From: Adiantum capillus-veneris
Lineage: Eukaryota > Streptophyta > Polypodiopsida > Polypodiales > Pteridaceae
Assembly: GCA_014529385.2 (NCBI GenBank)
Contig: CM043944.1
Coordinates: 47,346,768-47,410,767 of the forward strand
Direction: 5' to 3'
Length of the DNA stretch: 64,000 bases
A program made the position numbers and the translations under genes. The notes beneath the pieces were generated by a model. It did not search any database, was not told where the DNA came from, and saw only the letters and a list, made by a program, of their open reading frames with translations. Position 1 is the stretch's first letter, and every line of letters begins with the position of its first letter. This document shows positions 31,611 to 44,136 of the stretch, one piece after another.

Positions 31611-32235
31611 ATCTCTCAAGATGGTATCCGTATGGATCCATCACAGTTGGAGGTAATGAAAGCATGGCCTAATTCAAGAACCTACATGAGCTACGAAGGT
31701 TTATTGGTATGTGTGCATACTATAGATGTTTCATAGCAAAATTCTCTCAAACAGCAGGACCATTACATGACTTAACAAAGAAGAACGTTGAGTACTCGTG
31801 GAGTGCTAAAGAGAAAAATGCTTTTGACAAGCTCAAAGAGAAGCTTACCTCCTAACCATTGCCTATGCTTTCGGATCTCTCAAAGCCATTTGAGGTCCAA
31901 TGTGATGCTTGTGGTGTTGCCTTGGAGCAGTCTTGCTTCAAGAAGGGCATGCCATAGCATATGAAAGCCGAAGGCTCAATATCGATGAATGGGTCTTGGG
32001 CATATATGAAAAAGAACTTTAGTTTTTCTACATGCCCTAGACACATGGAAGCACTCTCTATTGGGGACTCCATTTAGTTTGCGAATGGACCACCAAAGTC
32101 TCAAGTACTTCATGATGCAAAGCAAGCTCTCTGACAAACAAATGAGGTGGGCAAATTTTCTTTCGCAATTTAATTTTCATATTGCTCACATTGCTGGTAA
32201 GCATAATCAAGTGGCCGATGCACTATCACAATGAC
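31611..32235 (+). pseudogene. gypsy RT thumb and RNase H (G2)
   Basis: Decayed frames give YLGHIISQDGIRMDPSQL, GFIGMCAYYR-like and LSDLSKPFEVQCDACGV, the RNase H start (D of DACG kept), then MDHQSLKYFMMQSKLSDKQM and FHIAHIAGKHNQVADALSQ, the end of RNase H. Several frameshifts and stops (e.g. after KLTS near 31855). Confidence 0.78.
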
Positions 32236-33344
32236 CGAGGGTAAATGCGGTGTCTATAGCAACTCACAATGATCTATCTTCCATGATAGATGAGTACGCT
32301 ACTGACCCTGATTTTAAAGACATAATGTCATCCCTTGTCTTAGGGAAGAAAGAGGAACCATTCACCTTGCAGGATGGTTATCTTATCCATGGCAACATGC
32401 TATGTCTTACTCACTCCCTTCGTGAGAAAGTCATGTATGAATCCCATGCTCCTCCCTATACGGGCCATCGAGGGATTCAACCTACTCTTTGAGGAGTAGA
32501 GACGTACTTCTATTGGCCTACCATGAAATTGGACATACAAGAGTAGGTATCCAATGTGTGACATGCCAAAAGACAAAGTATGATAGAGGGAAACAACCTG
32601 GATTACTCCAAGCACTGCCAATCCCTAATTCGCCATGGGAGAGTATATCCATGGATTTTATCTTTGGATTACCCAAGTCTATCCATGGGAATATGGACAA
32701 TGGTCAACAGATTTAGCAAGCGATCACACTTTATTTCTGTCAAAAAGACTATTTAGGCACACCAAATGGCAACCCTCTTCATATCTCAGATTTTCAAACA
32801 CCATGGATTGCCAACATCCATCATGTCAGATAGAGATCCTAGAATTTTTTGGAAAGGTCTCTTTGAAGATCTAGGTACAAGATTGAATTTCTCTTCGGCA
32901 ACGGATGGCCAAAGTGAGATAGCCGATCTTACACTTCTCGATCTACGAAAGACTTATGTTATAGAAGTAGATCAATGCTCACAATGGGAGAAGTACTTAC
33001 CCCTCGTAGAGTATGCGTACAATAATACTATCCATACTACCACGAGAAAGGCACATTTTGAGATCATAGAGGGAAGACCTAAAAGTCCCTTGCTACTTAA
33101 ATTACATGGGAAGATCTTCGTTGCGGATGAGTATAGTGTGACCTGCAAGAATCTTTCTAAAAGATTAAGCAGGCTATATCCATCTGTCAACAAAGGCAAA
33201 AGGTTGCTGCTGATAAGCACAGAAGGGCCTTAACATTCAAGGAAAATGATTGGGTCTTACTTAAATTTCTCAAGGCTCGATTGAGGAAAACAACGGGCAA
33301 AAATCCTACGGGCCATCAAAAGTATTATGCTAGACCAGCAAAAA
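32236..33344 (+). pseudogene. gypsy integrase (G2), 3' end fused to LTR
   Basis: N-terminal HHCC-type region [18 protein letters not shown] and [18 protein letters not shown] is followed by the catalytic core with [10 protein letters not shown] (first Asp), SDRDPRIFWKGLFEDLG (second Asp) and the PLVEYAYNNTIHTTT block. Stops at 32490 and elsewhere. The C-terminal domain ends at about 33344 (LRKTTGKNPTGHQKYYARP) where sequence corresponding to the middle of the LTR begins, so the end of pol and the front of the 3' LTR were deleted together. Confidence 0.85.
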
Positions 33345-34049
33345 GGTACCCACACTCACACACACTCTCATTGTGTGAAGTGCTAAGTGCAAGAACTCCA
33401 TCTCCTTCTCCGAGCTAGTTGAGAAGTTGAGAGCTTACACCAATACTCTTGACTATGGAATGCAAATCCAACCAAGAGCCATGCTCCAATGCTAAATCTT
33501 GCAATCTTCTCTATCTTCATTACTATGCTATTATACTATGCTAAGCAAGAAGAGTGATGATAAGTGAGGAACTATTTCTTTCTCATAATTCTTCTTCCTC
33601 TTCCCTACCCTCATTCCCTGCTAGCTCTCTCCACCTTCGAAGGTGTTTGAGGTCTTGGGACTAAGGCCGAGGACAAGTTAATGCTTTCATTTAGCTAAGT
33701 TACGGGCATAATTGTGGTGCATGAAGCTCTCTATCTTCATCGCACCATCAAGGTCTCAAGGAACACAAAGTTTGTATTGTATCAAGTCTCTCTTTATGGG
33801 AGAAATTATAATACAAAAGCCTTTGGAGGGGGGACCGGACTCCACATAAATCCGGTCCTCAACTATTGTCAAGTTCTCTAATTCTCTCTCTTACAAAGTA
33901 TTGTTCATGCCAAGTTAATTAAGTATAATGGTTATGTTGCTACCTCTAATCAAGTTCACCCTCTATTTTCTCAAAGTAGTCTCATAAAAATGCTCACTAC
34001 AGTTCTCTTAATTTTTTATGTTCAATGTTCATAGTCCATTTCCATTACA
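33345..34049 (+). repeat. 3' LTR of G2, left half missing
   Basis: Matches 20752-21459 (CATTGTGTGAAGTG, CTCGAGGAACAC-type block, GGGGGGACCGG..TCCGGTCCTCAAC) and ends TTTCCATTACA. Confidence 0.88.
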
Positions 34050-34276
34050 ATATTGATTATTTCATATTTACTTATTTTCTATGTAATGGCACATTCAGAC
34101 TTGGCACTTGTTTTTCTCACTATATTTAATTTATGATGGGGTTTGCTGACTATTTTTTAATTAGTCATGTGAATGCATTCGTCATGTTAAATAATCCTTG
34201 GTTTGAAGAGTTTAATCTTCAAGTGGTATTTTCTTGAATATTTTATTTAATTTGAAAAGCAGATGGAGGACATGGT

Positions 34277-34483
34277 GTGAATGGTCTTGGAAGTAAAGTC
34301 ACCTTCAGTCTTCACATTTACCATGTCAAGGAGAAACCGTGGGTGGACAATGTGATCAGCATGGGCAAGCCGCACAACCCGGGCATGGCTCTCAACATGG
34401 TCCACCACTCCCTGGTGTTAGACCCCATGAACAATGTGCACACTAATCACATTCTTAACAATGTGTCTAAAATGAATAATTTA
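34277..34483 (+). pseudogene. unrecognised open frame
   Basis: MNGLGSKVTFSLHIYHVKEK leads to VDNVISMGKPHNPGMALNMV and MNNVHTNHILNNVSKMNNL, stop near 34484. A possible splice acceptor (AAAAGCAG) precedes it. I recognise no family; it lies close to 34486-34813 on the same strand and could be part of the same broken gene. Confidence 0.3.
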
Positions 34484-34485
34484 TG

Positions 34486-34813
34486 ACTCTCTCAAGGTGC
34501 ACACAACAATATAGATGTTTTTCGTGTAGTTGATGATGCTAGAGAGTCCCTATTCAACGCCATGTATGAGCTTGATTTAAATGCTTCTCCAACCAAAGAG
34601 GATGTTGAGCAAGTTGTCGTAATTGTCCACAATGAAATAATGCTTTGGGGGAAACATCGATATCGCACCCCACTAGAGTGTGCAGCCTTCGCGAGACATG
34701 TGGAGGCTTGGATAGAAGTGTGGATGAAATACATTGCTTCGCAAGGACAAGCCAATGGAGCCAAAAATGAGAATGATGACAATGACAATGACACTAGCGA
34801 TGAGGACAAATAG
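34486..34813 (+). pseudogene. unrecognised protein remnant with acidic tail
   Basis: Open from the stop at 34483 to TAG 34811-34813, with an ATG at 34562. The product is helical (DDARESLFNAMYELDLNASP, EDVEQVVVIVHNEIMLWGKH, RHVEAWIEVWMKYIASQ) and ends in a very acidic tail (NENDDNDNDTSDEDK). The balanced composition and defined end suggest a former real gene, possibly of a transposon. No family recognised. Confidence 0.35.
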
Positions 34814-34958
34814 TTTTCCCCATTGGAAGCCAGTGTCATAACAATAATGCCGTGAACCCCATATGAGAATATTGTACTACTTTGTTTTACTCCATATCTA
34901 TCTTTTTGTAGTTGTTGGTTACTTTCAAGCTTTTCCATATTAGTTTATATGGGTAAAG

Positions 34959-35190
34959 TTGGATCGGATTATTTTGGATTGTAAGCCCTTCAAATTGGTT
35001 TGTTGAGAATGAATCATGTGTATGTATCATTGTCTGGTTGGTGGTTAAACTAATTGCTCGACGTATATCATGATTTGGATTGGATTATTTTGGATTGTAA
35101 ACCCTTAAAATTAGCTTGTTGCAAATGATTCCGGTGTATGTATCATTATCTGATTGGTGGTTGAACTTATTGCTTGATTATATCATGATG
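34959..35190. repeat. 115-bp tandem duplication
   Basis: GGATTATTTTGGATTGTAA recurs at about 34967 and 35082, followed in both by CCCTT, TTGTTG, ATGTATCATT and TGGTGGTT blocks. Confidence 0.85.
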
Positions 35191-35513
35191 TTTGAAAAGA
35201 GTGTGTGTTCAATGACGCCGGTGTATTTTTGTGCTTTTTGGAGGTTATAGAAGGAGAAAATTTCTAAGATAAGGAGCCTACATGTCAAATGATTCTAAAA
35301 TAATAAAAAACTGATGGAAAATTGACACTATTGTGCAAGGAAATATTTTATAAATTTTGATCTATTTAAAAAGAGGTACAAAGGAGTTAGTGAATCATAA
35401 GTCTCCATCTTGAGGTGCTTGTGTGGTTGAGTCGCATGGTTGTTGTTGTGTTGTTCCTTCGATATGGTAATATTCTCCAAAATATTTGGGTATTTCTTCA
35501 TTCAATAGAGTTC

Positions 35514-36232
35514 TCACTTTCCCAACATTGTGAGGCCTAGGGAGGGCCTAGGCAACCCAAAAGATTTGATCTTGTAATAGTTAAGGACCCAGGGCCAGGT
35601 TTTAAAGATGGCTCTATACCCCCTTCTACTCACCCCTGCTCTATCACAAACTTCTTGCATTTGGGAAGGCTGGACCAATAAATCCATACCTTTCAGTAGA
35701 TGTTGAAAGAACAATTTTTTTTGGGTTTGATTTTTGGGAAGTTTCAAAAGTTTCAAGAAATCTGATCTATTCATTAGCTCATTCAGAAATCTTACCCTTT
35801 CCTGAGCATTAGACATGTTTAGGAGGCTGGTTACATATCCTATAGCAATTTTTAACGTCTTTCTTCTTTGTCTAGAACGCTTTGTCAAGTTTACCACATC
35901 TCTCGTTCATTTTACTCATGCTCTTAAGCCTATTGGAGTTTCTTTTAGAGTCTACAACTGATCATTCACTTATTCTAAAGAGGCTATTTGGTTTTCAAGT
36001 TCTAAATTTTTTGGTACATGCAAAGATAGGTACTTTGGAGACAATGAATGTATTGTGCATGGTTAATGTGTGACCGAGATAGCTTAGAACTATATCCTAG
36101 TAGGCCATCAACCCCATCTCTAACAAATTTCATCAGATCATGGGGTGTGTGAAAAGATGGGCACCTTCCAGTTCTAGGATCCAATGGATACAAACTTCCA
36201 TTTGTCCATAGGTGAATGTGCTTCTTCCCCTC
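35514..36232 (-). pseudogene. unrecognised gene remnant with helix-turn-helix-like segment
   Basis: Minus frames 36232-36002 (contains NGSLYPLDPRTGRCPSFHTP and HDLMKFVRDGVDGLLGYSSK) and 35897-35514 (KRSRQRRKTLKIAIGYVTSL, EVCDRAGVSRRGYRAIFKTW) lie in order with a coiled-coil-like stretch between them broken by stops. EVCDRAGVSRRGYRAIFK has the spacing of a DNA-binding helix-turn-helix, but no family is identifiable. The upstream end is cut by the MITE at 36233. Confidence 0.4.
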
Positions 36233-36481
36233 CTCAGGGGGGGGGGTTACTATGTATAAATTGTGTATATCACGTACGTTCAATGACTATTTATAAAACT
36301 CCTTATTTGTGATTTTTTGACAAATAAAATTCACCCTTTTTCTATTCAATCTATAGATTTTTTTTTCAACTTCCTTCTACATTACCCTTATGTATGTGAC
36401 ACTGTGAGTAAAAATGAAATTTAATAACCCCTTCTGCTTCACTCACGTGATAGTCACATAATTATTAACTGACACCCCGAG
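36233..36481. mobile_element. MITE, 249 bp, 8-bp target duplication
   Basis: Left end CTCAGGGG(G)n GTTAC and right end (reverse complement) CTCGGGGTGTCAGTTAA. TTCCCCTC is duplicated at 36225-36232 and 36482-36489. Internal TATCACGT...GGTTATTAA-type inverted homology matches the MITE at 30255-30462, so both belong to one family. Confidence 0.82.
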
Positions 36482-36489
36482 TTCCCCTC

Positions 36490-36886
36490 GTTGCAAAGTT
36501 GTTGAGCTTCATTCACATATGTATGTGGTCTTTGATAGACACTCCGCGTAGTTCCATACTCTTGGTTGAGCTTAATGTTCAAGTGGAATTTGTGATTACA
36601 TATGAAAGATGTATTACTCATTGCAAGAAGTGAAGAGCAATTAGTAAAAGGTATTATGGAGTTAATAACACTAGCAGAGCTATTAGCATTATAAGAGAGG
36701 AGGGAAAGCTTGTGAAGGTGAGAAGAGCCAAACAAAAGGTCTTTGGGGGGGGGGGGGGGTTGTATGAAGTCATTCAAAAGTGGAAGAAACAACTATTTGC
36801 CACCAAGTCACTTGAATGAGGACAAACTTCGGGTTGCAAAGGAATAATGTGAAAACGATATCTTTTTTGATATTTAGAGATATGTA
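36490..36886. other. no gene seen; poly-G run
   Basis: Short frames only. A 14-base G run lies at about 36745-36758. Confidence 0.5.
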
Positions 36887-38405
36887 TGTAATGGAAATGG
36901 CCTATGAACTTTGAGAGTAGCGGAATTAGGAAATTAGGAAATTAGGTGGAGCACTTTTGAGAGATTACTTTGTGAGCATAGCGGGTGAACTTAATTGATG
37001 GTAGTAACATAAACATGATACTTAGTTAACTTGGCATGAACAATACTTTTGCAAGAGAGAGTTTAGAGAACATGACAATAGTTGAGGACCGGATTCATAT
37101 GGAGCCGGTCCCCCCTCAAATAGGCATTTGTATTATAGTTTCTCCCATCAAGAGAGATTTGGTACAATACAATCTTTGTGTTCCTTGTGACCTACGTGAT
37201 GCAATGAATACGGAAAGCTTCATCCATCACAAGCATAACATAAACTTGTAGAAGCCATTAACTATCCCAAGGCCTCAAACACCTTCAAAGGTGGAGAGAG
37301 CTAGCGGGGAATGAGGGTAGGGAAGAGGAAGAAGAAACATTCCAAAGGAGAAAGAAATAGTTCCTCACTTGTCATTACTCTTCTTGCTAGCATACATAAT
37401 AGCATAGTAATGGAGATGGAGAAGATGGCAAGCTTAAGCATTGAAGCATGGCTCTTGGTTGGATTTGTATTCCATAGCCAAAAGTGTTGATGTAGGCTCT
37501 CACTTCTCACAAGCTTGGAGAAGGAGGTGGTGTTCCTCAACTTTCACCAAGTGAGAATGCCCTTGCAAATGAGTGTGTGTGTGGAGTATATCCCCCTAGC
37601 ACCCCCCTTCTTTGCTTTGGGCGAGTGGTGACTTTTCTACATGCTGCAAGCTCATTGGACCCCTCTCCACCTAGCCAATCACATGCAGCATGCAGTCAAG
37701 TACATGGGTAGTCTTTTGACAAGTGTCCTCCTTACCCCTTAGAGAGAGAGAGCTTGAAAATATCTAGATATTTGTTGGATGGAAGTAGAATCTCATTGGA
37801 CCCCTCTTTAGCCCAACCAATAGCATTCAAGCACACCATGTGGTTAAGCTTAGTGAGAGTCTGACATGTGTCCCATGTGCCCTTTTAGAAAAGGGGTGCT
37901 CCTTGGGTGAGTGGAAGGTTAGGTCAAAGACTCCCCTAACTTTGGGAAACCCATGCATAGGAAGCTTCTCAAGCAACTTCCTCATTAATTATGACAGGTA
38001 CCTCAAGTACCTTAGTCATCAAGCATGACAAGCACCTTAGGTGGAGTTCCCACCTCGAGCTCATCCCTAGCTTGCCTAAGGTCAAAGGTTAAAGGCAAGT
38101 TTAAGTCGGGTTCCCACCTCAAGCACAGCCCTAGCTTGCTTACGGTCAAAGACAAGTTTAGGTTGGGTTCCCACCTCAAGCTCAACCCTAGCTTGCTTAA
38201 GTCAAAGGACTTTGAACACTAACCATTGAAGGTCTTTAATGAAGCTAACCCTAAGGTTTTTAAGCTCCATTAGTTAACCTTGCCGTTTGACAGACCATCT
38301 CTCATTTAGGCCCCTTTACCATTGGCCCCGTGTTGAGACAGATCCGTAAGCACATGTCTATATTCTAATCCTTTTTCCCGTTTATTATCCCACATTAAAT
38401 GATCA
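36887..38405 (-). repeat. solo LTR of the G1/G2 gypsy family
   Basis: Plus-strand view TGTAATGGAAATGG...ACATTAAATGATCA, with TG/CA-type ends, matching the other LTRs across the TCCGGTCCTCAAC block (about 37085) and AGAGCTAGCGGGGAATGAGG (about 37300). No primer site or pol follows on either side. Flanking 5-mers ATGTA and GTTTA are only partly alike, so a target duplication is not proved. It contains a three-copy tandem unit at 38040-38220. Confidence 0.82.
38040..38220. repeat. about 60-bp tandem repeat, three copies
   Basis: The unit TTCCCACCTC(A/G)AGC..CCCTAGCTTGC.TA.GGTCAAAG begins at about 38048, 38109 and 38169; the last copy is short. Confidence 0.85.
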
Positions 38406-38659
38406 GTTTAATATGAGAAAATCATTTGGGTTGGTTAGATATTAGATATTTAATGACATGTACCTAGATACGCTTTAAATCGCATATATACGCTTTAAAT
38501 ACCCAAAACAACCAAATTTGGAGTTGTTTTGACCGTCAACAGCTTCGTTGATTAGCAAGTTAACCAATTCCTTATGTAGCCCTTTTTGAGTCGTTTTTGG
38601 CCCTAATGGCGTCTTTTGAACTTTTTTGCTTGCTTCCCATGCAATTGTAGAAAGTTGAT

Positions 38660-39026
38660 GTTAGGGGTTTCAATGTAATTGTAGGAAGTCGATGTGACAG
38701 GTTTCGATGCATCTTTATCATGTACTCCACAACACTTTCCATGCCCATAACCTCAATTGGAAGAGATCCTCACTCAAGAAGTAGGAGCATATATAGTGTT
38801 TGTGTTTTAACTTAAAGTTTGTAAGAAAACCCTTTAGGACATTCTCAAACTCTTTCCAAGTAGACTTTAAGATGCTCCTGCTCCACACTTCAACTCCATA
38901 AAGAAGAACCGATTTCACCAATGTGTCAAAAAGGTACTGCTTGAGAACCCAACATTCCACATCCCCCGCATTACACATGTTATCAAATGCATAATACGCT
39001 CTCTTCCCATCTTCCAAATGATGCAT
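38660..39026 (-). pseudogene. LINE reverse transcriptase C-terminal fragment
   Basis: Minus frame LVKSVLLYGVEVWSRSILKS and TWKEFENVLKGFLTNFKLKH, then (next frame) LPIEVMGMESVVEYMIKMHR. These are the well-known tail blocks of plant non-LTR retrotransposon RT (ALLYGVEVWG..., then LPIEV...). One frameshift near 38760. No endonuclease or catalytic RT part nearby. Confidence 0.8.
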
Positions 39027-39074
39027 AGCACATTCATGCCACTTGAGATTGGTTGAATCTCAAGGCAAGGTAAT

Positions 39075-39075
<1 letters not shown>

Positions 39076-39118
<43 letters not shown>
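39076..39118. repeat. (GA)n microsatellite
   Basis: About 21 GA units. Confidence 0.95.
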
Positions 39119-39119
<1 letters not shown>

Positions 39120-39136
39120 TTCAGCTCCGAGACCAA

Positions 39137-39420
39137 TGTAACATCCTTGGGACTGGCATGCCACTAACCTCCCAACCATCCACACTTATAGTAGCCCTCG
39201 TGTATTTATATACCAAACATGCAGTAGGGCCTTGCCCTAGGAACCTTTCCCACTTTGCCACGGGGCCTCGGCTACATGATCCTTGTCGTGACAAGGTAAA
39301 ACCCCCAATAAAAGGATAGGTCCCAATATGAGGACAAGGGTCATGTGGGCAAGGGTCATATGGGCCTTGCCTACATGACCCTTCAAGGCCCCTTGACAAG
39401 GTATCCCCCCCACACCCCAA
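39137..39420 (-). repeat. candidate LTR fragment, minus orientation
   Basis: Starts TGTAACATCC on the plus strand, preceded by GCTCCGAGACCAA, whose complement TTGGTCTCGGAGC resembles the tRNA-iMet primer site (TGGTATCAGAGC). A minus-strand TATA-like ATATAAATA lies at about 39205-39220. The far end was not found. Confidence 0.4.
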
Positions 39421-39869
39421 AAAAAAAAAAAGATGTCTAAGGCTGTGTGGCTAAATGGTTTATGAAAGCTGTCTTGGAGTCGATTGATTGGTTGAGACAT
39501 TGGTTCAAACTGTGTTTGGTGATGGCTCTATTTTGGCTCAATGAAGTCCTTGATCTTTTTTTGTATCAAGATGTGTGTATCGTTGTCAAAAAATCTGTGT
39601 ACTGCATCGGGCGATGCGACACCTATTACCCTATAAGAACGATAAGTAGGCACAACTTTTGCACAATCAAGAGCTATAATCCATGTGCTTCGTAGCTCCT
39701 GTGCTCTCGAAGATATTTTTTTTGAAAAAAATGCAATGACAAGCTTGATTTGAATTAATCACAAAATGTTACAAACAACCCTGGCATATCCTTTGCACAG
39801 GCTTCTCAAAAATTACATGATGTTGCACCTCTCCATCTACTCTCTTGTGCGGAGCTTGTAAAGCTGATT

Positions 39870-40420
39870 TCTTCTATTTATGAGCTGCCACCGACAAGTT
39901 TCTAGAACCAGATTTGTGTCTAGAGGCTCGCTCTTCTTCTGAAAGAGTATCTCATTTCTAGACTGCCAGACTGCTCTCAAAATCGTAGCCCTAACTATAG
40001 GAGATCCTCATTTTCGATGTGTCTAGAGCCCATAGCTAGGTCGCGTCTAAAGAAGGGAGTATCCAAATGAATGTACACCTAGCTGCAAATCGCTCTCTTG
40101 AAGACTCTAATAACAGGACATTTGCAAAACATGTGTGTGAGGGTTTCATTCGGGTGTTTGTATCTGACACAAATGCCTTCGTCTAAGCCCCTCACTTTTG
40201 CCTTATCTCCGGTAGACATGAATCCGAAAACAACTTTTTATAGGAAAAGTTTGTCCCTTTCTTCGCATTTGGCCTTCCAAATGTTTCCAACAATTTGACT
40301 CCATTTGCTCATTGAGGTGCTCAACCCAATCCTTTGTACAACAAAGCTTCTCGTATTCTGTTTTAGTCTTGGGTGAGCTAAAAAGCCTCTCTCCATGTCA
40401 TTTCCAAGCTTTCCAATCAA
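39870..40420 (-). pseudogene. LINE C-terminal zinc-binding RT domain (zf-RVT)
   Basis: Minus strand gives WSQIVGNIWKAKCEERDKLF, a stop where Trp is usual, then GFMSTGDKAKVRGLDEGIC, ETLTHMFCKCPVIRVFKRAI: the zf-RVT domain with its C-x..H-x-F-x-C/xC-P pattern from the end of plant LINE ORF2. Further frames to about 39870 continue the tail with frameshifts. It lies upstream (minus sense) of the RT fragment at 38660-39026, the wrong order for one element, so these are two separate insertions or a rearranged one. Confidence 0.8.
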
Positions 40421-40550
40421 TTGGTGTGGAGCAAGGAGGAGCTCTGGAAGACATTTTTAGTGTCCTTGGGGGTTTTACCCGAAGGGCTGTGGCATTGAGC
40501 TTGGTCGCGTACGCCTGCTCAACAGCATTCTAGCTCGGTCATCCGGTTGA

Positions 40551-41424
40551 TGAGACGCGCCATCATTGGCTGCAGCGGACTGGTCAACTACTGAAGCAAA
40601 GGTTGAGAAAACGAAAGAGCGCATTCAATAGGGCGGCTGCTCTACAAAGTTGAGAATCGTGGTGTTTACGAGGCAATCCACGAGAGAATCCGAGCAGGTT
40701 TCGAAAAAATTAAATTGATGTGACTTAAATTTCTCTCTCTACTTTTACCTGCTGGCAACCGGCTAACGAGCAGGATATCGCGCCATGTGACCAGGCTCAT
40801 TGTCTCCCTTTCATCCATAGCTCTATTTCTCTAGAAGATTTGGATTTTCTTTTTAGCAATTTGAAAGGGCGTGGCCCATGTGAACGTGGAAGTCTAAACT
40901 TCTATTCGTAAGGGTGAAGTCAAGGATGAGTCAATCATTGTTGCCTCTTGAAGAAAGGAATGAAGAAAGGGCAAAAGGGAACGGTGGGTTGATTATTACA
41001 CAACCTCTCCATAAATTATTGAGGCCCTCGGCTCTCAAATTGAGAAATGCCCCAATTCTGGCATGGGTGGCAGATATACAAGCCACGTGGTAGCTAGAGA
41101 GATTAGACGTGTAAAGGCTTCATCTTTTTGAGGGCCAGGTCAGCAGGCGTAGAAAGGATTCCAGATTCCTGGCCGGCCAAAGCATGAGGCAAGCCCTTAG
41201 GCAAGAGCGATTTAGAAGTCCGCCGCGCCGCCAGCACTCTCTCGCGCTCTCTCTCTCCTCTCTCTTGACTTCCACCCTTCCCACTCATCTGGCCTCCTTT
41301 CTCGCGCAGCTGCATCGCCGTCTTGTTCCTTCGGGAGCTTGGCGTTTCCAGCAGACACAGACAACAAAAAACTCACACGCCCGCGCGCCTCTCGCCGCTC
41401 TCGCTTCTCCCAGCTCCAGTTCTT
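40551..41424 (+). other. 5' flank of the aspartate oxidase gene
   Basis: No gene seen. The last 250 bases are CT-rich (CTCTCTCTCCTCTCTC at about 41248-41265), as in many plant 5' leaders. No clear TATA box can be chosen. Confidence 0.45.
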
Positions 41425-42654
41425 ATGCTATCTATGGAGCATGCGGCAGCAGCAGCAGCGACGTCCGCCGCAGCTTCCCCTCCCGCCTTCTCCTTTGGTG
41501 AAACCAGAGTCTCTTGGCGGCCCTTCTCTCGTGACTCCTCCGCCAGTGCTTACCATTGCCGCACAAACACTTGCAAGATCAGTCTTCTCAGGTATTCTCC
41601 GTCTCCATCTTGTGTCATCATCATCTGCTTTTTTGCATGACTTTCTGGATAGTTCTATCTGTGAATTTTTTTTTTTTTTTTTTTTTCGAGAGAGAGAGAG
41701 AGCGCTCTGTTTCCTCTTTTCTTTCTGATTTAGATCAACATTTCAGTATCTCCATGTTCATCTTCATCCGATTTACCTGTTTCCCTTTATCAGAACAAGA
41801 GAGCATACGGAGAGGCATCATGCCGGAGTAGCGGCTTCTTATACCCCACAAGCTCTCAAAGGTGACAGCGTTTCTCAAACCGAGGACTACACGAAGTATT
41901 TTGACTTTGTTGTGATCGGCAGTGGCATAGCAGGACTACGATATGCACTTGATGTGGCCAAATGTGGTACTGTTGCTATCATTACAAAGGCTGAACCTCA
42001 TGAGACCAATACATCCTACGCCCAGGGCGGAGTAAGTGCTGTTTTGGATCCGCTTGACTCTGTTGAAAATCACATTCGGGACACTATTGTTGCTGGAGCT
42101 TATTTGTGTGATGAGGAGGCAGTTGAGGTGGGTTGGGCTATTTTCTTTCTGCATATCTCACATGTAGTTAACTACTTGTCATCGGAAAATATTCATGTTG
42201 TCAATTTTTGCACAGATCTGATTTTTATGTGGATGAAATTTTTAAACCACTGATCTCTCCGTTTTCTGCAGGTTGTCTGCAGGGAAGGACCAGAGAGGGT
42301 GAAAGAGCTTATCGCTATGGGAGCATCATTTGATCAAGGAGAAGATGGTCGTTTGCATCTTGCACGTGAGGGTGGCCACTCCCATCATCGAATCGTCCAT
42401 GCTGCAGATATGACGGGTAAAGAGATTGAAAGGGCTTTGTTGACCTCTGCAAGGAATTCTCCAAACATCACCTTGTTTGAGCATCACTTTGCCATAGACT
42501 TCTTAGTACGCCAGGTAGTATACATGTATCACATGCTGTACATAGCTGTACTGAAGAGTTGTAACTCTTCTTTTTTCTTCTGTTTTTTGCTCCATAGGAG
42601 GGACCGACTGTCACATGTCATGGTGTGGATACGGTGGACACTGTGTCTGGTGAG
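41425..42654 (+). CDS. AO: L-aspartate oxidase, plastidial, exons 1-4 (5' part)
   Basis: FAD enzyme of de novo NAD synthesis that oxidises L-aspartate to iminoaspartate in plastids. Exons 41425-41591, 41794-42127, 42272-42514 and 42598-42654, joined by introns with GT donors and CAG/TAG acceptors, give one open frame of 267 codons. Start is ATG 41425 or the in-frame ATG 41434 (MEHAAAAAATSAAASPP); residues 1-60 are Ala/Ser/Arg-rich like a transit peptide. Then KYFDFVVIGSGIAGLRYALD (dinucleotide-binding GxGxxG), ETNTSYAQGGVSAVLDPLDS, ELIAMGASFDQGEDGRLHLA, EGGHSHHRIVHAADMTGKEI and TVTCHGVDTVDTVSGE match plant L-aspartate oxidase. The remaining roughly 60% (substrate and FAD-contact exons) does not appear in the following 21 kb. 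Either intron 4 is very long or the gene is truncated. Confidence 0.93.
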
Positions 42655-42693
42655 GTGAGCTTCTTATAGTCATTGCTGTGAGGAATTTTCAAA

Positions 42694-44136
<1,443 letters not shown>

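Larger units (their letters stand above)
20062..34049 (+). mobile_element. Ty3/gypsy LTR retrotransposon G2 with nested CACTA element and MITE
   Basis: Plus-strand member of the G1 family: 5'-truncated LTR (20062-21459), degenerate primer site, gag (21867-23218), pol (30127-33344) and a 5'-truncated 3' LTR (33345-34049). A CACTA transposon (23219-30123) splits it just after the gag zinc knuckle, and a 208-bp MITE (30255-30462) splits the protease. Without the two insertions gag and pol are in the expected order protease, RT, RNase H, integrase. Many stops and frameshifts make it inactive. Confidence 0.9.

Noticed and set aside
36745-36758. Poly-G run as a G-quadruplex regulatory element
   Set aside because: A single homopolymer in non-coding sequence; no gene context to support a role.
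41184-41501. Alternative plus-strand frames over AO exon 1
   Set aside because: Only the frame from ATG 41425/41434 joins exon 2 in phase and continues into the FAD-binding motif.
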